64,000 bases of DNA from Thermosipho africanus Ob7 (GTDB lineage Bacteria; Thermotogota; Thermotogae; Thermotogales; Fervidobacteriaceae): assembly GCF_003351105.1 (NCBI RefSeq), contig NZ_NKRG01000003.1:62001-126000 (forward strand). The letters are read 5' to 3'. The translations under genes were made by a program, and so were the position numbers. A model generated the notes under the pieces. It saw only the letters and a program-made list of their open reading frames with translations, was not told where the DNA came from and searched no databases. Shown piece by piece: positions 27,666 to 37,180 of the stretch (its first letter is position 1; each line of letters begins with the position of its first letter).

Positions 27666-29030
27666 CTACACTCTTTTATATTTCCAATCACCTTTCTTGT
27701 AGAAATAGATCGCTATTAAAAATTCTGCTATATCTCCAAATGTAAATGATAGCCATAACCATATAATTGATAATTTTAGTATATATGAAAAAATGTACAT
27801 AAGTGGGATCTGAACAATCCATCTTGAGAAAAGACTCATGAAAAAATATGGCATATTATATCCTGAACCAGTAAAAACAATGCTTATACCAATACCATAT
27901 CCAAGAAAAACTAATCCTATTACACTATATCTTAAAAACAATACCCCTATATCTATTATCTCACTTTCTTTTGTAAACAATTGCATCATTTCTGGGGCAA
28001 ATACAACTATGAGAATTACAAAAATAAATGTCAAAGTAGCTGTAAGCCATCCGGACACTTTAGCAACTTTTTCTGCACGTTCTACCTTCTCAGCACCAAG
28101 TGTTTGACCAATTATTGCAGATCCTCCCATTAAAAGTCCCATCAGTGGCATGAATAAAAATCCAAAAATTCTCCCACCAATTGTATATGCTGAAACTGCT
28201 GTTGTACCATACCTGGAAACAAAATAAAGTATTATCGCTCCAGACATATTTCTCATAAAAACCTCAAACCCATTTGGCAAACCTATAGTTATAAGCTTTT
28301 TATCAATCTCCCAATTAAGTTTAAATAAACCTTTTATTGAAGGTTTAATATTTTCAATGCCACTAAACAAGAAATAAAAACCTATCAAAAATGCAACCGT
28401 TTGAGAAACAATAGTTGCCCATGCAGCACCAGAAACACCTAAATTCAAACCTTTTAATCCTAAAATCGGAACCTTTTCAAACATAAAAATAGGGTCCAAA
28501 ATTATATTCAATATACTCGACAAAATCATCAGATTCATCGGTGTCTTTGAATCTCCAATACTCCTTAAAGCAGTATTCACAGAATATGATGAAAACATAA
28601 TAGGCAAGAAAAATATTCTTATATATCCGTATTCAATTCCTAGACTTATAACTTCATTTTCTTCTGAAAATAATCCCAATATTGGCTTTAAAAAAACATA
28701 AAGGAAAAAACTCCCTAATAGTGCTACTAAAAATTTAAATGTTATAGTCTGTTCTATAGCCAAATTAGTCCTCTTGTAGTCTTTTTTTCCAAAACTTTGT
28801 GAAATCAGAGAAATTGAACTTACTCCAATAACTTCATTTAATGCTTCAACAACCCAAAAAACTGTCGAGAAAATCCCTACACCTGCAATTGCCTCTGATG
28901 ATATTTTTCCAATCCAAAAAAGATCAACAACATCATAAAACATCTGGAAAGAAAAGCCAATTGCAGTGGGAAGTCCCATAACTAAAATTTGTTTTAATAT
29001 ATTTCCCCTTGTTAGGTCTTTTGCTGGAAT
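27666..29030 (-). CDS. MATE-family multidrug/metabolite efflux transporter, ATT start
   Basis: Twelve-helix Na+- or H+-coupled exporter of the MATE family: MGLPTAIGFSFQMFYDVVDLF, GVGIFSTVFW and later GLPNGFEVFMRNMSG are MATE-like. The first ATG (28979) has no ribosome binding site. Upstream the frame stays open through IPAKDLTRGNILKQILV, the usual MATE N-terminus, to an ATT at 29030, 7 nt after AGGAGG. I therefore take ATT as the start (454 aa). Directly upstream lies its -10 (29056-29051), so the 5' UTR is only about 14 nt. Substrate unknown. Confidence 0.85.
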   Translation of the reverse strand: MPAKDLTRGNILKQILVMGLPTAIGFSFQMFYDVVDLFWIGKISSEAIAGVGIFSTVFWVVEALNEVIGVSSISLISQSFGKKDYKRTNLAIEQTITFKFLVALLGSFFLYVFLKPILGLFSEENEVISLGIEYGYIRIFFLPIMFSSYSVNTALRSIGDSKTPMNLMILSSILNIILDPIFMFEKVPILGLKGLNLGVSGAAWATIVSQTVAFLIGFYFLFSGIENIKPSIKGLFKLNWEIDKKLITIGLPNGFEVFMRNMSGAIILYFVSRYGTTAVSAYTIGGRIFGFLFMPLMGLLMGGSAIIGQTLGAEKVERAEKVAKVSGWLTATLTFIFVILIVVFAPEMMQLFTKESEIIDIGVLFLRYSVIGLVFLGYGIGISIVFTGSGYNMPYFFMSLFSRWIVQIPLMYIFSYILKLSIIWLWLSFTFGDIAEFLIAIYFYKKGDWKYKRV

Positions 29031-29050
29031 ATTTTCACCTCCTGCAAATG

Positions 29051-29056
29051 ATTATA
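29051..29056 (-). promoter_or_regulatory. -10 of the MATE gene
   Basis: TATAAT on the minus strand (29056-29051). Transcription would start near 29044, so the ribosome binding site AGGAGG is at the very 5' end. Confidence 0.55.
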
Positions 29057-29066
29057 ACATTTAATA

Positions 29067-29075
29067 TGATATAAT
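29067..29075 (+). promoter_or_regulatory. Extended -10 of the acyltransferase gene
   Basis: TGA TATAAT at 29067-29075, 37 bp before the ATG; lies back to back with the MATE -10. Confidence 0.55.
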
Positions 29076-29111
29076 TCTAAATGCTAACAAAATATATAGG
29101 AGGAAAAATAT

Positions 29112-30176
29112 ATGCATCCTATATGGTATTTAAGAATTCCTCTCGGATATTTAATTAAAAAACGATACAATCTTGAAATACTTGGAAGCTTTCCAAAACC
29201 TCCATTTTTATTAATTGCAAATCACACGCACAACTTTGATCCTTTATTTATAAGCACATTTCTAAAGAACCCTATATATTGGATAGTTGCAAAAGGTACG
29301 TTTGAAAAACCAATACTTGGTCCTCTATTTAAATCCATGAACTTTATTCCTAAACAAAAAGGAGAACCTGATGTAAGTACAATACGAAAAATACTCAAAA
29401 ATCTAAAAGAAAATAAGATTGTGGGAATATTTCCCGAAGGTTCAATAACATGGGATGGAAACTTTCAGGAAATGCCACCTGGCACAGACAAACTATTAAA
29501 CATAGTAAAAGTTCCAATTGTTGCTGTAAAAATAATGGGAGGATATCTAACAAAACCCAGATGGGCAAATTTTGAGAGAAAAGGTAAAATAATACTTAAT
29601 GTGCAAACCTTTGACGACAGCCGTGCCCTAGATTTTATTAAACACAACGAATGGGAATGGCAAAAGGTACAAAAAATAAAATTTAAAGGTAAAAGCCTAG
29701 CAAGTGGAATTGAAAGAATTCTATGGTTTTGCCCAAAATGTCATGCTTTCAAAAGTATTAGTTCAAATGGTAATAAAGCAATTTGTAAAAACTGTAATAG
29801 TTCATTTATAGTAGATGAGTTTGGCTATATAAACAACCAAACTGTTGAAAAAATACTTAAAGAACAAGTTGAAATATTAGACAAACGTTTTAAAGAAATA
29901 AATACTATTAAAAATGTAAAAATAATTATTAGAGACAAAAAAACAAACAAATTGCACGCAATTAAAAAGGGAGACTTACTCATTTCAAATGCAGAATTAT
30001 CTATAAAGGATTTATATTTAGAATTTTCTCATATTAAAGGTGTAACAACTTTCTTAAAAAAATTTACAGAATTTATTTATAATTCAAATTATGTGGTAAG
30101 GATAAAAAGTGAAAACGAAAGCCTATTATTATACCACATACTAAGGAGGTATCTACATGTTTACAGCAACGGTTAA
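29112..30176 (+). CDS. PlsC-type acyltransferase with C-terminal zinc ribbon
   Basis: Residues about 1-200 are a 1-acylglycerol-3-phosphate acyltransferase domain: catalytic NHTHNFDP (NHx4D), and FPEGSITWDG as the acceptor-binding motif. After it comes a CxxC...CxxC zinc ribbon (CPKC, then CKNC about 18 residues on) and an unknown 100-residue tail. The ribbon is unusual for PlsC. Membrane-associated phospholipid synthesis is likely. 354 aa. ATG after AGGAGG; overlaps the gltS-like gene by 20 bp. Confidence 0.85.
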   Translation: MHPIWYLRIPLGYLIKKRYNLEILGSFPKPPFLLIANHTHNFDPLFISTFLKNPIYWIVAKGTFEKPILGPLFKSMNFIPKQKGEPDVSTIRKILKNLKENKIVGIFPEGSITWDGNFQEMPPGTDKLLNIVKVPIVAVKIMGGYLTKPRWANFERKGKIILNVQTFDDSRALDFIKHNEWEWQKVQKIKFKGKSLASGIERILWFCPKCHAFKSISSNGNKAICKNCNSSFIVDEFGYINNQTVEKILKEQVEILDKRFKEINTIKNVKIIIRDKKTNKLHAIKKGDLLISNAELSIKDLYLEFSHIKGVTTFLKKFTEFIYNSNYVVRIKSENESLLLYHILRRYLHVYSNG

Positions 30177-31491
30177 TACATTTTTCATAATTTCTATATT
30201 ATATGCAATTGCTATACTTTTAAAAAGATTTATTCCCCTTTTAAGAAAAATCATCATTCCAAATTCAATTTTAGCAGGTTTTTTGGGATTTTTACTAGGT
30301 CCAAATTTGCTTAATATAGTAAAAATTGATGTAGATTTTCTTGGAAAAATCATATATCACCTTATGGCCATTGGATTTATAGCGTTAGCTCTTAGAAAAG
30401 TTGAAAAAAACGGTCAAAAAGGTTATTTAGGTGCTGGGTTAATAATAGTAGGAACATACCTTTTCCAAGGTATTTTAGGAGTTTCATTAGGTTTTCTAAT
30501 CAATTTATTTGACAAAGATTTTTCTCCTGCAATTGGATATCTAATACCATTGGGTTTTGGACAAGGCCCAGGACAAGCTTATTCAATAGGAATGCAATGG
30601 GAAACTCTTGGTCTCCACAGTGGAAGTTCGATAGGTCTTGCAATTGCAGCTGCCGGCTTTGGATGGGCCACAGTAGGTGGATTGGTTATACTTAACATTT
30701 TATTAGTAAAATGGAAAAAATCGCATCAAAGAACTTTAATTGAAAAGAAGGCTATAGAAGTAAGGGACTATGAATTTTCAGATATGGATGGAATGACAAT
30801 TCAAATGGTAATTATAGGAATTGTATATTTTATTACATTCATACTTTTGAAAATAATAGAAGGTGTATTATCTCCACTTGGAAATACAGGACGAACTTTT
30901 TCAACTGTTCTTTGGGGTTTCCACTTTGTTATTGGTGCAATTGTTGCAATGGTTTTTAGAAAACTATACGATAAATTGAAAGCTAAAAATATTGCAAAAG
31001 AAAACTATCTAAATAATTTTCTTTTGCAAAGAATAGCCGGTGTAGTTTTTGATTTTATGGTTACCGCTTCAATTAGTGCCGTAGTTTTAGCAAAAATCCA
31101 AAAAGAATTTTGGGGAATTTTTATACTAACATTTGCTGCAGGTATTTTAACTTATTTCTTTGTAATGATGCTGACAAAGAAAGTCTTTACAAAAAATGAA
31201 GTAGAAAACAGAATTGCATTTTTTGGTATGCTTACTGGAACAATTTCTACAGGTATGGCCCTTTTAAGAGAAGTAGACCCTGCGTTAGAATCAGGTGCAT
31301 CAGAAAATTTAGTTTTTGGAAGTGGCTTTTCAATGTTAGTTGGAGTTCCTCTAATTGCTATACTTAACTTCCCTGCTTTTGCTATCTCAAATCAAAAAAA
31401 TATCTTAAATCTTTACGGTTTAATTGCAATGATTTTATATGGTCTTTTATTACTAGTCATAGGAAAGCTATTTTTAAGGTCCAAAAACTAA
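30157..31491 (+). CDS. Sodium/glutamate symporter family protein (GltS-like)
   Basis: About eleven hydrophobic segments. The family's two similar halves each carry a Gly-rich motif: GFGQGPGQAYSIG and LTGTISTGMALLREVDP. Probably Na+-coupled uptake of glutamate or a related acid; the exact substrate cannot be read. 444 aa. ATG 30157 after AAGGAGG, starting inside the previous gene. Confidence 0.85.
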   Translation: MFTATVNTFFIISILYAIAILLKRFIPLLRKIIIPNSILAGFLGFLLGPNLLNIVKIDVDFLGKIIYHLMAIGFIALALRKVEKNGQKGYLGAGLIIVGTYLFQGILGVSLGFLINLFDKDFSPAIGYLIPLGFGQGPGQAYSIGMQWETLGLHSGSSIGLAIAAAGFGWATVGGLVILNILLVKWKKSHQRTLIEKKAIEVRDYEFSDMDGMTIQMVIIGIVYFITFILLKIIEGVLSPLGNTGRTFSTVLWGFHFVIGAIVAMVFRKLYDKLKAKNIAKENYLNNFLLQRIAGVVFDFMVTASISAVVLAKIQKEFWGIFILTFAAGILTYFFVMMLTKKVFTKNEVENRIAFFGMLTGTISTGMALLREVDPALESGASENLVFGSGFSMLVGVPLIAILNFPAFAISNQKNILNLYGLIAMILYGLLLLVIGKLFLRSKN

Positions 31492-31562
31492 ATAAACTAA
31501 GTAAAAACAGCGACATATTTAATTTAAAAAGAATAATTTCACATAACAACCTACCATGTTTA

Positions 31563-31591
31563 TTTACTTTATTTAACATAAGTTATATAAT
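31563..31591 (+). promoter_or_regulatory. Promoter of tdh-kbl
   Basis: TTTACT (31563-31568), 17 bp, TATAAT (31586-31591), 32 bp before the tdh ATG. Confidence 0.6.
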
Positions 31592-31623
31592 TTAACTGGA
31601 TGTTAATTGAAAGGAGGATAAAT

Positions 31624-32655
31624 ATGAAAGCCATTTTAAAAGAAACAGCAGGTCCTGGTTTTGTAATGAAAGAAGTTCCAAAGCCAGATAAATTAGGTCC
31701 AAGAGAAGTTTTAGTGAAAATTAGGCGTGCTTCTATATGTGGAACTGATGTCCATATATACAAATGGGATGAATGGTCTCAATCGAGAATAAATCCACCA
31801 CTAATAGTTGGTCACGAAATGGCAGGTGAAGTTGTTGCAATTGGTGAAGCTGTAACTCAAGTAAAGGTTGGAGATCTAGTATCTGCAGAAACCCACATTC
31901 CTTGCGAGCATTGCGTGCAATGTAAAACTGGAAGAATGCATGTATGTAAAAACCTAGAAATTTTAGGTGTTGATAGAAATGGGGTTTTTACAGAATATGC
32001 GATCATTCCCGAAACAGTACTCTGGAGATTTTCAAAAGAAATTCCATTAGATTATGCATCGGTTATGGAACCATTCGGGAATGCAATTCATACAGCCCTT
32101 GTAACAGATCTTACAGGAAAAAAAGTTTTGATTACCGGTGCTGGACCAATAGGTTTAATGGCAATACAGGTAGCAAAGGCATCAGGTGCAAGTCTTGTTA
32201 TAACCAGTGAAGTTGATCCAAATAGAATTCAAATGGCAAAGGAAAACGGTGCAGATATTGTAATTAATCCAGCAGAGCAAGATTTAGTAAAAAGTATATA
32301 TACAATAACAGATGATGGAGTAGACATATTACTTGAAATGAGCGGAAATAAAAAGGCTTTAGAGGATGGATTAAAATGTGTAACGATGGGAGGAGAAGCT
32401 TCATTACTTGGAATTTTTGGTGGTAGCATCGATATCAATCTAGATTCTCTTGTCATAATGAGAGGAATCACTATTTATGGAATCACAGGAAGAAAAATGT
32501 TTGATACATGGAAGGTTGCAGATGAGCTTTTAAGAAGTAAAAAGGTTGACCTTTCAAAAGTTGTTACTCATGTTCTTCCATTTGAAGATTGGGAAAAAGG
32601 CTTTGAATTAATGTTAAACAAACAATGTGGAAAAGTTGTTTTAAATCTTGATTAG
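31624..32655 (+). CDS. tdh: L-threonine 3-dehydrogenase
   Basis: Oxidises threonine to 2-amino-3-ketobutyrate with NAD+. Zinc-dependent MDR family: catalytic zinc site in [21 protein letters not shown], structural zinc cysteines in [18 protein letters not shown] site [14 protein letters not shown]. Start ATG 31624 after GGAGG; 8 codons upstream in frame are not needed. 343 aa, as E. coli Tdh. Followed by kbl at 11 bp, completing threonine to glycine plus acetyl-CoA. Confidence 0.96.
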
Positions 32656-32666
32656 GGGGTGTAAGT

Positions 32667-33842
32667 ATGTTTGATTACTCTATTTTTTCAAAAGAGCTTG
32701 AAAATTTAAAAGAACAAGGTCTTTATACATACATTAAAACTCTTGAGTCACCACAGGGTGCATGGTTAACAATAAATGGCAAAAAAGTACTAAATTTGTG
32801 CTCAAACAACTATTTAGGATTTGCAAACGAAGAACGTCTTAAAAAGGCAGCAATAGAAGCAATTGAAAAGTGGGGCGTTGGTCCTGGTGCAGTAAGAACC
32901 ATTGCAGGTACTTTCTCCTTGCACAACGAACTTGAAAAAACTCTTGCCGAGTTTAAAAAAGTAGAAGCTACAATATTCTTACAATCAGGATTTGTTGCAA
33001 ACCAAGCTGTTATTCCTGCAATTACTAATGAAGAAGATGCAATATTGTCAGATGAACTTAACCATGCAAGTATAATAGATGGAGTAAGACTTTCCAAGGC
33101 AAAAAGATACGTATGGAAGCACAGAGACGTTAAAGACCTCGAGGAAAAATTAAAAGAAGCAAAGGACGCAAGAAGAAAGCTAATTATTACCGATGGTGTA
33201 TTTAGTATGGATGGAGATCTTGCTCCACTTCCAGAAATTGTTGAGCTTGCTGAAAAGTACAATGCAATGGTCATGGTAGATGATGCCCACGGTGAAGGAG
33301 TGCTTGGAAGCCACGGAAGAGGAATTGTGGATCACTTTGGACTTCATGGACGTGTTGATATAGAAATCGGAACATTATCAAAGGCATTTGGTGTACTAGG
33401 AGGATACGTAGCAGGTAAAAAGGAACTTATTGATTATCTTAAACAAAAAGCAAGACCATTCTTGTTCAGTAGTCCACTATCACCTGCCGATACAGCAGCA
33501 GCACTTGAAGCTACAAAAATCCTTCAAGAATCAGATGACAGGGTAAAAAGACTTTGGGATAATGCAAAATATTTCAAAGAAGAAATGAAAAAATTAGGAT
33601 TTGACACAGGAGAAAGTGAAACACCTATAACACCAGTTATGTTGTACGATGCAAAATTATCCACTAACTTTAGTAAAGAACTTTTTGAAGAAGGAATCTT
33701 TGCACAATCAATAGGATATCCAACTGTTCCTAAAGGAAAAGCAAGAATAAGAGTAATGATAAGTGCTGTTCACACAAAAGAAGATCTTGACTTTGCACTT
33801 GAAAAATTTGAAAAAGTTGGAAAAAAATTAGGTGTTATATAA
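32667..33842 (+). CDS. kbl: 2-amino-3-ketobutyrate CoA ligase (glycine C-acetyltransferase)
   Basis: PLP enzyme of the alpha-oxoamine synthase family that splits the Tdh product into glycine and acetyl-CoA. [23 protein letters not shown] and [16 protein letters not shown] (the PLP lysine) are all present. 391 aa. ATG after GGGGGTG. A strong terminator follows. Confidence 0.95.
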
Positions 33843-33849
33843 AGTAGAA

Positions 33850-33884
33850 AACCTCCGAAGGAAACTTCGGAGGTTTATTTTTTT
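33850..33884 (+). terminator. Bidirectional terminator between kbl and the GDPD gene
   Basis: AACCTCCGAAG / CTTCGGAGGTT hairpin (33850-33860, 33865-33875) with A-runs or T-runs on both sides. It touches the stop of the convergent gene at 33875. Confidence 0.85.
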
Positions 33885-34567
33885 ATATATCCAACCATTT
33901 TTTCAACTGAATTTGTAATTATAATATCAGCAAAGTCTTTGATTACCTCTACCTCTTCTATCTTATTCACCGTCCAAAAGACAATCTTTTTTTCTATTTT
34001 CTTTAGATATTTTACCAATGAAAAAAATTTCTCTTTATCAATATATAATAAGTCAATTGGAAGATGAGCACTATATATATTATGATTTTCAAAAAGCTCT
34101 CTTATATCTTCAAAACTCAAATTTTGGTGTCTTTCGTCAAATAAAAGCCCGAATTTCTCATCTTTATACTTTTCAACACATTTTAATATAATTTCATGTT
34201 CAAATGAACTAAAGATTATATCATGTTTTTTATTTTCAATAACGTATTCTACTATTTTTTCTCCCTTTTCTTTATCCTTTATTTCTACATTTATTAATTT
34301 TTCTTTCGGCAAAACATTGAATACTTCAATAAGCTCAGGTACTGGTGCTACTTCCTTAATTTCTTTCAAAAAAGATTTTGTTACCTCTAAATCAACATTA
34401 AATACCCTTCTTAGATTAGAATCATGCGTTACAACAATTTTCTCATCCAACGTCATATATACATCAAGTTCCACACCATCTGCTCCATAATCAATTGCAG
34501 CTTTAAATGAATCAATAGTATTCTCAACATACTTTTCAGGATAACCTCTATGTCCCAAAATCTTCAT
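33875..34567 (-). CDS. Glycerophosphodiester phosphodiesterase
   Basis: Cytoplasmic TIM-barrel GDPD, about 230 aa, with no signal peptide. LGHRGYPEKYVENT carries HRG and the first catalytic His; VELDVYMTLDEKIVVTHD (metal-binding Glu and Asp, second His) follows. It releases glycerol-3-phosphate from deacylated lipids. Start ATG 34567, 8 nt after GAGAGG; GTG 34576 upstream is less suitable. Confidence 0.93.
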   Translation of the reverse strand: MKILGHRGYPEKYVENTIDSFKAAIDYGADGVELDVYMTLDEKIVVTHDSNLRRVFNVDLEVTKSFLKEIKEVAPVPELIEVFNVLPKEKLINVEIKDKEKGEKIVEYVIENKKHDIIFSSFEHEIILKCVEKYKDEKFGLLFDERHQNLSFEDIRELFENHNIYSAHLPIDLLYIDKEKFFSLVKYLKKIEKKIVFWTVNKIEEVEVIKDFADIIITNSVEKMVGYIKK

Positions 34568-34645
34568 CCATCTCACCTCTCAATAATAGTTAAAAAAATA
34601 AAAAAATACTGTTAAAATAACTACGTAATAAGGGGGTAAGAAAAA

Positions 34646-36190
34646 ATTAAAACATTAATAAAAATTATCTTAACTTTAGTGTTTTCATTTATTTTTGTTT
34701 TAGTTTTAATAAATTTATACAATTATTCATTAAAAGTCGAAGGGCTAAAAATCGAAAGTTTTTCCGTTGTCGAAAACTCTAAAAAATACGGTGGAAATTT
34801 AAAAATTCCCTTTTTCTTTTTGCTTAAAAAGCCCTCGAAAATTTCTTTAGTAACAAAATTAGATAATGTACCTAAAAATTCATTTCTATATATCCCTCAG
34901 ATTGATGCTTCTTATATTGAAATATATATTAATGACGTATTAATTAAAAAAATAGGGTATAAAAGCAAAATAGGACACTTTTTTTATTCACCATTTTTAA
35001 TAACTTTGCCGGATGAATCTAGAGAATTAAAAATAAAAATGTCAGGAACATATGAGCTAGGTATAGACTTTCCAATATTTATAATCCAAGAAAATCAAAT
35101 TCCAAAATATTGGACATTAAAAATCATAACATTTTATCTAGTAATATTTTTGATGGGAACTCTATTATCACTTTCAATTATATTACTCTTATTCTCTATT
35201 AACTCAAAAAGAAACGAAAAGAAATTATTCTTACATTTTACCTTAGCTTCTTTTCTTGGATCAATATGGCTCTTTGATACATTACCACTTCCAATTTTTG
35301 ATTCATTAGAAAATTTTACTTTATTTAAAAAAATAACTTTAGTTAGTCTTTACCTATCTTTTTCATTTCTTTCAAAAGGTAGTTATATATACTTTAACTA
35401 CAATGGATTATCTGGTAAGATCTTAACTTTTCTTTATTATCTTTCATGCATTATCTTAATGTTTTCACCTTCAGTCTACCACACTCACATATTCCATAAC
35501 TACCTTTCTGTAATTTTTGTCCTTAATGCAGTATTTTTGATTTATCTTTTCTTTAAGTCAAATACAAAAAAATCACTTATTTTACTCTTTATTTTATCAT
35601 CATTTATTTTGACGGCAATACATGATGTAATTGTTCTAATCTTTGATATCGAAACAAAATTTTTAAGCCCTTTAGGCGTTCTTATACTATTTTTTGTATT
35701 TTCGTATATAATTATCTCAAGCTATAAAGAAACTGTAAAAGAAAAACATATATACTATAAAAAAAGTGTTTTTGATAATCTAACCAAAGCATATAATAGA
35801 AATATATTTGACTTTGAAAAATTTCATGAATCTGATCTTTTTATATACATCGATATCAACAAACTAAAAGAAATAAATGATACTCTCGGCCATAAATATG
35901 GTGATAAAATACTTAAAAAATTCTCGCAAATTGCTTTGAATAACATAAGAAAAGATGATCTACTAATCAGACTTGGTGGTGACGAATTCCTTATTGTCCT
36001 TAAAAACTGTTCTAAGAGAAAAGGAAAATTAACAATTAATAGAATACTAAATGAATTTAGAAATAGCGATGAAACTTCACCAACCTTTTCGTGGGGTATA
36101 ATTCGATACAAAGATTCGCTTGAAAAAACCCTTGAATCCGGAGATCTACTTATGTACAAAATGAAAAATAAATATAAATACAGGAATTAA
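34646..36190 (+). CDS. Membrane diguanylate cyclase (7TM sensor-GGDEF), ATT start
   Basis: Makes cyclic di-GMP in response to an outside signal. N-terminal signal anchor, an extracytoplasmic domain of about 110 residues, seven transmembrane helices (7TMR-DISM-like), then a GGDEF domain. RLGGDEFLIV is an intact active site; RKDD five residues upstream is the RxxD inhibitory site. The usual start would be GTG 34679, but that cuts off the positive head of the anchor. An in-frame ATT at 34646, 9 nt after AGGGGG, gives MKTLIKIILTLVFSF, so I use it. 514 aa. Confidence 0.87.
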   Translation: MKTLIKIILTLVFSFIFVLVLINLYNYSLKVEGLKIESFSVVENSKKYGGNLKIPFFFLLKKPSKISLVTKLDNVPKNSFLYIPQIDASYIEIYINDVLIKKIGYKSKIGHFFYSPFLITLPDESRELKIKMSGTYELGIDFPIFIIQENQIPKYWTLKIITFYLVIFLMGTLLSLSIILLLFSINSKRNEKKLFLHFTLASFLGSIWLFDTLPLPIFDSLENFTLFKKITLVSLYLSFSFLSKGSYIYFNYNGLSGKILTFLYYLSCIILMFSPSVYHTHIFHNYLSVIFVLNAVFLIYLFFKSNTKKSLILLFILSSFILTAIHDVIVLIFDIETKFLSPLGVLILFFVFSYIIISSYKETVKEKHIYYKKSVFDNLTKAYNRNIFDFEKFHESDLFIYIDINKLKEINDTLGHKYGDKILKKFSQIALNNIRKDDLLIRLGGDEFLIVLKNCSKRKGKLTINRILNEFRNSDETSPTFSWGIIRYKDSLEKTLESGDLLMYKMKNKYKYRN

Positions 36191-37180
36191 TTATTTTTCT
36201 TCAAATTTAATCTTTTCCATTAGACGTGCTTGTCTTCTAAATTCATTTGCATCCATTTCCTTTAAAATAAATCTTGCAAGAAAATATTGAAAAGGCAGCC
36301 ACGTAACATGTCCGGAGAATATGACATGCCTTCTTGGTTTTCCAAGCATCTCCCACAACATTTTTCTAGTCGATTTTGGCAAAGCTTTATCAAACAAGGC
36401 TTCAATAAATATTATTCTTTCAGTTTTTACAAATTTTGCGTATGCAATTGGATCTATTTTCAAAAATGGATGAATATCACTTTGCTGCATTTGCTTTACA
36501 TTTTCAAATTTTTTCAATTTTTCTATATCTTTTTTAAACCTTTCCAAGAATTCTTCTTTGTGTATTATATCTCCGCCAAATCCTTTTTTCATTTCTCTTC
36601 TCATAAAAGCAAGCGTTGGTGAGTACCAAATCAACGTTCCAACATCACCACCGGTTGTCATCAAAATAGTCTTTTTAAAATCATCTGTCAATGAATTTAG
36701 TATTACACTTAACATTCCACCAAGGCAAAATCCAAGCAAACAATTATTTTCATGCCACAAATTTAAATTTTTTGCAAAATTTAAAACACTTAATGTATCA
36801 ACAACAGCATGTTCCCAAAATCTGGTAGCACGTTCAACATCGGTTGAAAAATAATCTTTCCCACTTACCGATTTATCTGCTACTCTTGTAAAATTACCCG
36901 GAAGTATTGGAACAATTGTTCTAACTCCTGCATTAGCAAGATGTGTTCCCATCCAAAGTAAAAATGGAATATTACTTGTTCCCAGTCCATGCAGGATCAT
37001 TAAACTTCCGGCAATATCTTTTTTAGGTTCAAACAAGTAAGTCTCAACTACCTCTGTTCCCTTTTCTGCAAATTTATATTGAGTTGGAAATTTAATAAAT
37101 GACACTCGAAAATTTTTTGATTTTAGTATATAACCAGATGTATATTCTGGCATTGAAAAATCAAAATCAAAACTAATCAT
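36191..37180 (-). CDS. Alpha/beta hydrolase with PhaC-like cysteine nucleophile box
   Basis: 329-aa alpha/beta-hydrolase fold. The nucleophile elbow is LGFCLGGM: Cys replaces Ser (DNA TGC checked), as in PHA synthases (GxCxGG) and dienelactone hydrolases. HGLGTSNIPF may give the oxyanion hole, and FSGHVTWLP the catalytic His. Whether it polymerises, hydrolyses or transfers is unknown. Start ATG 37180 is 8 nt after AAAGGG. It overlaps the next upstream hydrolase gene by 8 bp and abuts the convergent GGDEF gene. Confidence 0.78.
   Translation of the reverse strand: MISFDFDFSMPEYTSGYILKSKNFRVSFIKFPTQYKFAEKGTEVVETYLFEPKKDIAGSLMILHGLGTSNIPFLLWMGTHLANAGVRTIVPILPGNFTRVADKSVSGKDYFSTDVERATRFWEHAVVDTLSVLNFAKNLNLWHENNCLLGFCLGGMLSVILNSLTDDFKKTILMTTGGDVGTLIWYSPTLAFMRREMKKGFGGDIIHKEEFLERFKKDIEKLKKFENVKQMQQSDIHPFLKIDPIAYAKFVKTERIIFIEALFDKALPKSTRKMLWEMLGKPRRHVIFSGHVTWLPFQYFLARFILKEMDANEFRRQARLMEKIKFEEK

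Noticed and set aside
32810-33274. 154-codon frame opposite kbl
   Set aside because: Shadow: low-complexity Ser/Leu translation of the antisense strand of a clear PLP enzyme.
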